Shown here: piece by piece, positions 6,555-11,573 of the stretch
Layout of the letters: each line of letters opens with the position of its first letter
Position numbering within the stretch: position 1 is the first letter of the stretch
Source: an uncultured Asticcacaulis sp.
GTDB lineage: Bacteria > Pseudomonadota > Alphaproteobacteria > Caulobacterales > Caulobacteraceae
NCBI GenBank assembly: GCA_946480525.1
Contig: CAMLLA010000097.1
Span: 1-11,573 of the forward strand
Direction of reading: 5' to 3'
Length of the DNA stretch: 11,573 nt
The notes under the pieces: generated by a model
Databases searched by the model: none
What the model was told of the DNA's origin: nothing
What the model saw: only the letters and a program-made list of their open reading frames with translations
Made by a program: the position numbers and the translations under genes

Positions 6555-7162
6555 GCCGCAAGTCCCTCGGCGGCCAGGGCGGCCTTGACGGACGGTCGTT
6601 CCTTGATGCGCCCGACCAGGGCCTGAAGGCGCGGCCAGTCGTCAAGGCCGATGCCCGTGGGGTGCGCCCAGTTGGCGACGGTGAACAGATAGGCGTCGGC
6701 GACGCTGAAGTCCTGGCCCATCAGATAGTCGCGGCCATCTTCGAGTTGCTGTTCGACCTGGCCGAGACGGCGCTTGACATTGGCCCTGGCGGCGATTTTC
6801 ATTTCTTCGCTCGAGTCAGCCTTGAAGAGGGGCGTGAAGGCCTTGTGCACCTCCGACGCGATGAAGTTCAGGTGCTCCTGCAGACGCGCGCGTTCCAGCG
6901 TACCGGCGGCCGGGGCCAGTTTCGCATCGGGGTGCCGGTCGGCGATGAACTGGACGACGGCCGCGCCTTCGGTCAGGATCGCGCCGCCCTCGATCTGCAA
7001 GGCCGGGACATAGCCCTTGCCGTTGATGCGGCGGTAGTCTTCGCCGCTTTCAGTCGTGCCGGCAGCAGTATCGACCTTCTCGAGCGTAAAGGTCACGCCG
7101 GCTTCACGCAGGACAATATGGGGCGACAGCGAGCAGGCGCCCGGCGCATAAAAGAGCTTCAT
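6551..7162 (-). CDS. Beta-class glutathione S-transferase
   Basis: Cytosolic GST that conjugates glutathione to electrophiles. The 203-residue product begins MKLFYAPGACSLSPHIVLRE, nearly the same as E. coli GstA (201 residues), and carries both hallmark residues of bacterial beta-class enzymes, C10 and H106. The thioredoxin-like domain covers about 1-80, with cis-proline P53 in the VPAL motif and E65 in TEGAAV for glutathione binding; the helical domain follows from about 88. ATG 7162 is chosen over an in-frame ATG at 7201 because it matches the family N-terminus and has AAGG 8 bases upstream. It is the first gene of the four-gene minus-strand operon and is divergent from the HxlR regulator gene, so HxlR control is likely. 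The gene ends as ATGA into the NTF2-like gene. Confidence 0.95.
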   Translation of the reverse strand: MKLFYAPGACSLSPHIVLREAGVTFTLEKVDTAAGTTESGEDYRRINGKGYVPALQIEGGAILTEGAAVVQFIADRHPDAKLAPAAGTLERARLQEHLNFIASEVHKAFTPLFKADSSEEMKIAARANVKRRLGQVEQQLEDGRDYLMGQDFSVADAYLFTVANWAHPTGIGLDDWPRLQALVGRIKERPSVKAALAAEGLAA

Positions 7163-7197
7163 AATCAGAGCCTTATGTTGGATATGGTAGCGAGCCA

Positions 7198-7227
7198 ACA
7201 ATAGGCGCCGGGACTAACATTTGTAAA
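7198..7227 (-). promoter_or_regulatory. Candidate promoter of the GST operon
   Basis: On the minus strand TTTACA (7227-7222) and TATTGT (7203-7198) are separated by 18 bases and lie 36 bases before the GST start. Matches to sigma-70 consensus are moderate (4 of 6 in the -10). The -35 box overlaps the GTAAACCT half-site, which would suit repression by HxlR. Confidence 0.3.
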
Positions 7228-7275
7228 CCTGATTACTTTAGGTTACTTCATTATCGAGTATCCCTTCGGTAACCT
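7223..7275. promoter_or_regulatory. Three GTAACCT-type half-sites, probable HxlR operator region
   Basis: GTAAACCT (7223-7230), AGGTTAC (7240-7246) and GTAACCT (7269-7275) lie between the divergent GST and HxlR genes. The second and third are an exact 7-base inverted repeat with a 22-base gap; the first and second form an imperfect inverted pair (one extra A). HxlR regulators bind as dimers to such dyads in divergent promoters. The right half-site ends 3 bases before the HxlR start codon, consistent with autoregulation. Confidence 0.45.
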
Positions 7276-7278
7276 GTC

Positions 7279-7692
7279 ATGCCCCTCAAAATGCGTAAGA
7301 ACACCTCGCCCGCCCTGCCGCCGCGCTGCGCCGTCGGCGAGTGCATGGCTGTGCTGGGCGGGATGTGGACGCCCAATGTCATCTGGTACTTAAGCGGCGG
7401 CCCGCGCCGGTTCAGCGAACTGAAGGCCGATATGCTGCCAATCTCCGCCAAGATGCTGAGCGCGCGGCTGAAGGACCTGGAAGACAAGGGCGTGGTCAGC
7501 CGGACGGTAGTGGCGACGTCGCCGCCGTCGGTCGAATACGAACTGACGGCGCTGGGGCGCGAGTTCGTGCCTGTGATTCAAAAGATCGCGGAAGTCGGAG
7601 AGCGTCTGAAGGCGCGTCAAGCCACTGGTCAAGCTACTGGCATGATTGTTGAAACCCGGAATCCGGTTGCCGAAACGGCGGCAGAGCTATAG
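7279..7692 (+). CDS. HxlR-family winged-helix transcriptional regulator, possibly redox-sensing
   Basis: The 137-residue product has the HxlR pattern. C17 of CAVGEC is followed by MAVLGGMWTPNVIWYLSGGP, the FSELK segment (44-48), a recognition helix around ISAKMLSARLKDLEDKGVV and the wing near SVEYELTALG. One cysteine at this N-terminal position is the redox/electrophile sensor in relatives such as YodB, HypR and QorR; here a second, C22, lies five residues on. The likely role is control of the divergent GST operon and of itself. No Shine-Dalgarno is visible before ATG 7279, so the mRNA may be leaderless. A second ATG at 7291 also lacks one. cimA starts 7 bases after its stop, so the two genes may be co-transcribed. 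The residues after about 118 are not conserved in the family. Confidence 0.9.
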   Translation: MPLKMRKNTSPALPPRCAVGECMAVLGGMWTPNVIWYLSGGPRRFSELKADMLPISAKMLSARLKDLEDKGVVSRTVVATSPPSVEYELTALGREFVPVIQKIAEVGERLKARQATGQATGMIVETRNPVAETAAEL

Positions 7693-7699
7693 ATGGGCC

Positions 7700-9292
7700 A
7701 TGGGCGAACGCATCTACCTTTATGACTCCACGCTGCGCGACGGTGCGCAGGCGCAAGGCATCGACTTTACGGTAGCCGACAAGCAGGCCATTACCGCCGC
7801 GCTTGACGCCTTCGGCATCGACTATATCGAAGGCGGCTGGCCCGGCGCCAACCCGACCGATGACGCCTTTTTCGCGGCCGTTCCGACTGTGAAGACCGCC
7901 ACCGTGTCGGCCTTCGGCATGACACGCCGTGCCGGGCGTTCCGCATCCAACGACCCGGGCCTGCAGGATCTTTTGGCGGTCAATACGCCCGCGATCTGCC
8001 TGGTCGGCAAAAGCTGGGACTGGCAGGTCGAAACGGCGCTGAAGGTGTCGAAGTCCGAAAACCTGCGTATGGTCGGTGAGTCCCTGGCGCATGTGAAGGC
8101 GCAGGGCCGTGAGGCGGTCTTTGACGCCGAGCACTTCTTCGACGGCTACAAGGCCAATCCCGCCTATGCGCTGGAGGTCCTGAAGGCCGCCCATGAGGCC
8201 GGCGCCAGCTGGCTGGTCCTGTGCGACACCAATGGCGGCTCGCTGCCGGCCGAGGTCCGCCGTATCGTCTCGGACGTGAAGAACGCGCTGCCCGACGCCA
8301 GGCTCGGCATCCACTGCCACAACGACACGGAACAGGCCGTCGCCAATTCGCTGGCCGCGGTCGAAGCCGGCGTGCGCCAGATCCAGGGCACGATCAACGG
8401 CATTGGCGAACGCTGCGGCAATGCCAACCTGATCGCCATCATTCCGACCCTGATGCTGAAAATGGGTTTTGATACCGGCATCAGCGCCGAGCAACTGACC
8501 CATATCGGCCAGTTGTCGCGCATGGTCGATGACCGGCTGAACCGGGCCCCCAACCGCTATGCCGCCTATGTCGGCGCCTCGGCTTTTGCGCACAAGGGTG
8601 GCCTGCACGTCAGCGCCATGAACAAGGACAGCCGGTCCTACGAACATATCGACCCGGCCCTGGTCGGCAACAGCCGGCTGATCCTCGTGTCGGACAAGGC
8701 CGGCCGCGCCAACATCCTCAGCCGCTTCGAGCAGATGGGCATAGAGGTCTCGCCCGACGACGACCGCATCGGCGATCTGGTCAAGGCGGTCAAGGAACGC
8801 GAGGCGCTCGGCTATGCCTATGAGGACGCCAGCGCCAGTTTCGAACTTATGGCGCGCGAGCTTCTGGGCGTGCTGCCGAAATTCTATAATCTGCACAGCT
8901 ATCGGACGCTCGACGATTGCCGCGTCGATGCAAAAGGCCGGCACAACACCGTGGCCGAAGCAACTGTGAAGCTCAGCGTCGGCGGTGAAACCGTCATGAC
9001 GGTCGCCGAAGGCAATGGCCCGGTGAACGCGCTGGACGCTGCCTTGCGCAAGGCGCTCCTGCCGCATTATCCGGAACTGGAAGCCATGCACCTGGCGGAC
9101 TACAAGGTGCGGATACTCACGCCTTCGGAAGCGACAGCGGCCCTGACGCGCGTCATGATCGAGAGCCGCGACGATCAGGGCCATAGCTGGAATACGCTGG
9201 GCGTCAGCCACAACATCATCGATGCATCGAACAACGCCCTGTTCGACGCTGTGAGCTATCACCTGCTCAAGCGCGGCGCGGTGGTGAAGTAA
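7700..9292 (+). CDS. cimA: (R)-citramalate synthase
   Basis: Condenses pyruvate and acetyl-CoA to (R)-citramalate, the first step of the threonine-independent route to isoleucine. The 530-residue length matches the long citramalate synthase type. The N-terminus has IYLYDSTLRDGAQAQGIDFT (metal ligand D9, catalytic R13-D14), then the HMGL-like TIM barrel with YIEGGWPGANPTD (42-54), LVLCDTNGG (172-180), the metal-binding IHCHNDT (204-210; H205, H207) and NGIGERCGNAN (233-243). The C-terminal part from about 395 (YRTLDDCRVD, ATVKLSVGGE, GPVNALDAALRKAL) is the LeuA-type dimerisation/allosteric domain, where isoleucine feedback would act. ATG 7700 fits the conserved N-terminus; an in-frame ATG at 7646 lies inside hxlR. 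The ribosome binding site is poor. It follows hxlR by 7 bases. Transcription probably ends in the palindromes after 9292. Confidence 0.93.
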   Translation: MGERIYLYDSTLRDGAQAQGIDFTVADKQAITAALDAFGIDYIEGGWPGANPTDDAFFAAVPTVKTATVSAFGMTRRAGRSASNDPGLQDLLAVNTPAICLVGKSWDWQVETALKVSKSENLRMVGESLAHVKAQGREAVFDAEHFFDGYKANPAYALEVLKAAHEAGASWLVLCDTNGGSLPAEVRRIVSDVKNALPDARLGIHCHNDTEQAVANSLAAVEAGVRQIQGTINGIGERCGNANLIAIIPTLMLKMGFDTGISAEQLTHIGQLSRMVDDRLNRAPNRYAAYVGASAFAHKGGLHVSAMNKDSRSYEHIDPALVGNSRLILVSDKAGRANILSRFEQMGIEVSPDDDRIGDLVKAVKEREALGYAYEDASASFELMARELLGVLPKFYNLHSYRTLDDCRVDAKGRHNTVAEATVKLSVGGETVMTVAEGNGPVNALDAALRKALLPHYPELEAMHLADYKVRILTPSEATAALTRVMIESRDDQGHSWNTLGVSHNIIDASNNALFDAVSYHLLKRGAVVK

Positions 9293-9298
9293 CTTATT

Positions 9299-9425
9299 CC
9301 TTCTCCCTGCTTGCGGGGAGAAGGTGGTCGCTTGCGACCGGATGAGGGGCAAAAACTGTTTCCGGGCGCGCGTTTGCTAACGCTGCCCCTCACCCTAACC
9401 CTCTCCCCGCAAGCAGGGAGAGGGG
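9299..9425. repeat. Inverted pair of REP-like palindromes between convergent genes
   Basis: An 18-base sequence CTCCCTGCTTGCGGGGAG (9303-9320) returns exactly inverted at 9403-9420, and TGAGGGGC (9343-9350) returns inverted at 9385-9392. Each arm is itself a hairpin: CCTTCTCCC/GGGAGAAGG (9299-9307 with 9316-9324) and CCCTCTCCC/GGGAGAGGG (9399-9407 with 9416-9424). The left arm has a second hairpin GGTCG/CGACC (9326-9330 with 9335-9339). This layout matches a bacterial interspersed mosaic element. Similar hairpins followed by GGATGAGGGG are, to my knowledge, frequent between genes in alphaproteobacteria. Lying between convergent cimA and the TyrA-like gene, it probably also stops transcription from both sides. 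Confidence 0.8.
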
Positions 9426-9453
9426 ACTTTAAATCGGGGCGAAGGGCTCTGCG

Positions 9454-10215
9454 TTACTTCCCGACCGTCTCGTGCGCTTCGAGGCGCGCGCGTAAGCTGT
9501 CGATCTCATGGAAGAAGCGCTTGCGCACCTCGGCGGCGAACGGGTTGTCGCGTTCGATCGACAAGAATAGTTCGTCGGAATCGCCCTGGACCAGGCCAAT
9601 GCCCTGCATCATCAGGTCGTAGGACTTGGTCGTGTGCACGCGCGGCAGGGGCTCAAGCCCGCTCATGACCTTGGCAATCAGGTGGGTCAGGCCCTGGACG
9701 GCGGCCAGCGCCTTGTCATGTTCTTCCGGCGTGGCGGTCGTCACCTTGAGATCGAGCGTTTCCGAGAAGAAACGGATGATCGGCGTGATCCGGCGCAGGC
9801 GCACGGGACAGACGACGATCTCAAGGTCGTGAATGCCCTTGCGCGCCGATTGCGGGCCGAACAGGGGATGGGTGCACAGAATATAGACGCTTTCCGGCAG
9901 CGCGGCCTTCAGCCACGCGGCAGGCTTTATCTTGACCGAACCGACGTCGATGACCAGGGCGCGGGGATGAACGTGCGGCGCGATCTTTTCCGCCAGCGCC
10001 TTCAACGTGCGGATCGGCGTCGCCAGCACGACGATGCGGCACGCCGCGGCTTCCTCGAGGCTGCATAGGGTAACATTATGCCTGTGCGCAAAGGCGCGCG
10101 CTTCGGGCGAAGGATCGCAGGCATATATGTCGAAATAGGGCGCCAGGTGCTTGACGATAAGGCGTCCGAACGCCCCGAGACCAAAAAGACCGAGCTTGTG
10201 TACTGTCTTGCCCAC
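9454..10215 (-). CDS. TyrA-like prephenate/arogenate dehydrogenase
   Basis: NAD(P)-dependent oxidative decarboxylation of prephenate or arogenate in tyrosine synthesis. With the GTG start chosen here the product has 253 residues: a Rossmann domain with GLGAFG (12-17) and D34 after the second strand (suggesting NAD+), DVGSVK (90-95) with the conserved serine S93, and THPLFGP (115-121) with the catalytic histidine H116. QGLTHLIAKV and the helices after it form the C-terminal dimer domain. There is no chorismate mutase or ACT domain. The short single-domain form with HPLFGPQSA resembles plant and cyanobacterial arogenate dehydrogenases. The start is uncertain: the frame is open to ATG 10332, adding a cysteine-rich, non-family 39-residue extension, and no good Shine-Dalgarno precedes either. 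It lies downstream of, and on the same strand as, the EF-hand gene, with a 168-base gap. Confidence 0.85.
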   Translation of the reverse strand: MGKTVHKLGLFGLGAFGRLIVKHLAPYFDIYACDPSPEARAFAHRHNVTLCSLEEAAACRIVVLATPIRTLKALAEKIAPHVHPRALVIDVGSVKIKPAAWLKAALPESVYILCTHPLFGPQSARKGIHDLEIVVCPVRLRRITPIIRFFSETLDLKVTTATPEEHDKALAAVQGLTHLIAKVMSGLEPLPRVHTTKSYDLMMQGIGLVQGDSDELFLSIERDNPFAAEVRKRFFHEIDSLRARLEAHETVGK

Positions 10216-10339
10216 GAATGCCGTCGCGCTGCTTGCCAAACTGAAACAGCGCCCGTAACACACTCGAACGGGTGTGGCGAGGCAAAACGTGCCGTGCGTG
10301 CAATTTACAGCTGATTTTTGACGAATCTGCATGGATCTA

Positions 10340-10398
10340 TTTCAGCTGAAACGACCTTCGCGCAATAATTGACCCTGAAACGGCTACCAGCTGAAACG
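10340..10398. promoter_or_regulatory. TTTCAGCTGAAA palindrome and three CTGAAACG repeats upstream of the TyrA-like gene
   Basis: TTTCAGCTGAAA (10340-10351) is a perfect 12-base dyad. CTGAAACG occurs at 10346-10353, 10375-10382 and 10391-10398 in the same orientation, and CTGAAAC again at 10241-10247. The last of the three lies in the 3' end of the EF-hand gene, within the longer match CAGCTGAAACG. The cluster sits 125-185 bases before the chosen TyrA start and could be an operator, but no known binding motif is recognised. Confidence 0.35.
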
Positions 10399-11085
10399 TT
10401 TTTTCTTGTCGCCCTTGCCTTTTCCGTCCTTGCCCTTGTCATCCTTGGGCGCTTCCAGGGCGATTTGCAGCGGTGTCTTGGGCAGTTCGTCGGCCGTCAG
10501 AAAGCCGTCGGTATTCTTGTCGAGTATTTCGAAACGCTGGTTGGTCGCGTTCATCCATTCGGCGCCCGAGACGCGGAAATCGATATTGCCGTCGGCGCCG
10601 CGTACCGGCTGAGGCTCGTTGATGAGGCCGTACTGCGCCGCACCTTGCAGCGACTTTTGATAGCGGCCCTTGGTCGGGTCCTGGTCGATCCCCATTTCCG
10701 GATCGTGCTGGGCGCGATAGTTCTTGGGCTGGCTGACGCGGGGATCGAGGCGCGTGATTTCCGGCACGAGCTTATTCTCGTAAACCGAGTTCTCCGGCGA
10801 GTTGATATAGCCGTCCTTGCTGGTATCGAGCTTGAGGAAAAACGCCTTGGCGTCGTTGTCGAATTCCTCGTGGCTGATCTTGCCGTCCTTGTCGGCGTCG
10901 GCGGCTGCGAACCACGCAACGACCGGATAGGGCTTGTCGGCCGTGGCCCGGAAGGGCTGACCCGAAGGCGATGTGAATATCTGGCTGTTCACGCTGGTGA
11001 CGATCTGAGCGCCGGCGACACCCGAAAGGCTCAGGGCGCCCAGGCTGATGAAAGCAATGAGGGACGTCCGGAGTGGGTGGGGCAT
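10384..11085 (-). CDS. Secreted EF-hand calcium-binding protein
   Basis: The 233-residue product has a signal peptide (about 1-26, ending SGVAGA) and should be periplasmic or exported. Three canonical 12-residue EF-hand loops are visible: 63-74 (DADKDGKISHEE), 87-98 (DTSKDGYINSPE) and 189-200 (DKNTDGFLTADE), each with D at positions 1 and 5, G at 6 and E at 12. A degenerate fourth lies around 163-172 (GADGNIDF). The C-terminus from about 213 is a lysine/glycine/aspartate-rich tail ending in FSW. Calcium binding is well supported; the biological role is unknown. ATG 11085 opens the signal peptide; only a weak purine stretch (CGAGAT) precedes it. It lies between the DUF805 gene upstream, from which a terminator separates it, and the TyrA-like gene downstream. 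Confidence 0.88.
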   Translation of the reverse strand: MPHPLRTSLIAFISLGALSLSGVAGAQIVTSVNSQIFTSPSGQPFRATADKPYPVVAWFAAADADKDGKISHEEFDNDAKAFFLKLDTSKDGYINSPENSVYENKLVPEITRLDPRVSQPKNYRAQHDPEMGIDQDPTKGRYQKSLQGAAQYGLINEPQPVRGADGNIDFRVSGAEWMNATNQRFEILDKNTDGFLTADELPKTPLQIALEAPKDDKGKDGKGKGDKKKRFSW

Positions 11086-11201
11086 GATACGATCTCGCGT
11101 TAAGTCGGTATTGGCCCAAGCGTTATGCAGGCTTTATGGTCAATTTGGGGCTTGTTTATTGAGTAGCCGCAATCATTGTCTCAAGCAAGCGGCTGCGAAA
11201 A

Positions 11202-11223
11202 AGGCGGGTCGCCGGACCCGCCT
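11202..11223 (-). terminator. Intrinsic terminator after the DUF805 gene
   Basis: A perfect 9-bp GC-rich stem, AGGCGGGTC with GACCCGCCT and a 4-base loop, begins 8 bases after the DUF805 stop. On the minus strand it is followed by five T (complement of 11198-11202). This should separate the DUF805 transcript from the EF-hand gene. A second, weaker inverted pair AGCCGC/GCGGCT (11165-11170 with 11189-11194) lies just beyond. Confidence 0.85.
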
Positions 11224-11231
11224 CTGCGCAT

Positions 11232-11573
11232 TCAGGAGAATGTTTCCGCGACGCCGGCGCTGCCGGGCCGCGTCCCGTATTTGTTGGGGCCAGGGGTGCT
11301 GTCGAGGCAGGTAAAAACCAGCAGGACAATACCGCCGACCAGCGGAACGAAGCTGATGAAGATCCACCATGCACTGCGGTCGGTGTCATGCAGGCGACGA
11401 AACAACAGTCCAAGGCCCGGCAGCAACATGCCCAGCGCGGCGACGAAATAAAGCAGGGCGCCGATACCCGCGACGATGCCGTCGCCCAGCATCAGAAACC
11501 ACGGGATGATCAGGACGATGACCTGAAAAAGGACGAACCACCAGTATTCAGACCGCGAGGCGCGGCCGTCGAA
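11232..11573 (-). CDS. DUF805 inner-membrane protein, partial (5' end beyond right edge)
   Basis: The frame is open from the right edge to TGA 11232-11234 and gives 113 residues. Reading past the first internal ATG (11492) to the edge adds FDGRASRSEYWWFVLFQVIV, which is the hallmark N-terminal block of DUF805 proteins (F-x-GR-x-SRxEYWxF). The true start is therefore outside the window, usually only a few to about 25 residues upstream in this family. Three or so membrane segments follow, then the conserved LLFRRLHDTDRSAWWIF block and a C-terminal GPNKYG motif (family: GxNxYG). DUF805 proteins (YhaH/YhaI-like) are small inner-membrane proteins of unknown function. The gene is closed by a strong terminator. 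Confidence 0.9.
   Translation of the reverse strand, partial: FDGRASRSEYWWFVLFQVIVLIIPWFLMLGDGIVAGIGALLYFVAALGMLLPGLGLLFRRLHDTDRSAWWIFISFVPLVGGIVLLVFTCLDSTPGPNKYGTRPGSAGVAETFS

Noticed and set aside
7634..9352. 572-codon open frame on the minus strand, antisense to cimA
   Set aside because: It is longer than cimA but is a GC-bias mirror frame: it has no recognisable motifs or ribosome binding site, and the plus strand encodes an intact, clearly conserved citramalate synthase.
10369..11103. 244-codon plus-strand open frame opposite the EF-hand gene
   Set aside because: The minus strand has a signal peptide and three canonical EF-hand loops; the plus-strand frame has no start signal and no family likeness.
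11086..11150. TTGACC as a -35 box for the EF-hand gene (minus strand)
   Set aside because: No acceptable -10 lies at 16-18 bases, and the nearest Caulobacter-type -10 likeness is too close, so no promoter is claimed.
1..11573. CRISPR arrays, tRNA or rRNA genes, transposase genes, phage or toxin-antitoxin modules
   Set aside because: None was seen on either strand: no evenly spaced direct repeats, no cloverleaf with a tRNA-like anticodon arm, and no recognisable transposase or integrase motifs.

Overview
The window looks like an ordinary chromosomal segment of a high-GC alphaproteobacterium, most likely of the Caulobacteraceae (Asticcacaulis- or Caulobacter-like). This rests on GC-rich codon use, the gene families present, and REP-like palindromes between convergent genes. 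No RNA genes, phage genes, insertion sequences or CRISPR arrays were seen.

Layout from left to right. The 3' end of a TetR-type regulator gene (+, cut by the window edge) is followed by a small secreted protein with one Ig/cadherin-like domain (+). A convergent intergenic region carries a sequence that can fold as a three-way junction. Then comes a periplasmic M13 (neprilysin-like) zinc peptidase (-). A 347-base divergent spacer with phased T-tracts separates it from a Kef-type CPA2 cation/proton antiporter with a C-terminal RCK domain (+). The antiporter gene ends tail to tail, with overlapping stop codons, against a four-gene minus-strand operon. In transcription order this operon encodes a beta-class glutathione S-transferase, an NTF2-like protein, a 4-OT-type tautomerase and a YdcZ/DUF606 membrane protein. 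An HxlR-type regulator with two nearby cysteines is divergent from this operon, and cimA (citramalate synthase, isoleucine pathway) follows it by 7 bases. Past a pair of inverted REP-like palindromes lie, on the minus strand, a small TyrA-like prephenate/arogenate dehydrogenase, a secreted EF-hand protein and a DUF805 membrane protein that runs off the right edge.

How the genes may work together. The GST operon is packed like a translationally coupled unit (ATGA and TAATG junctions, then a 3-base gap). It shares a 116-base divergent promoter region with the HxlR gene, which contains three copies of a GTAACCT-like half-site. GST, tautomerase, a cysteine-bearing HxlR regulator and a Kef-type antiporter (a family gated by glutathione adducts in enterobacteria) all suit electrophile or quinone stress. 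The linkage is an inference from gene order. The remaining genes (M13 peptidase, CimA, TyrA, EF-hand, DUF805) look like routine metabolism or envelope functions. Nothing here is a clear new defence or mobile system; the most system-like item is the HxlR/GST cassette.
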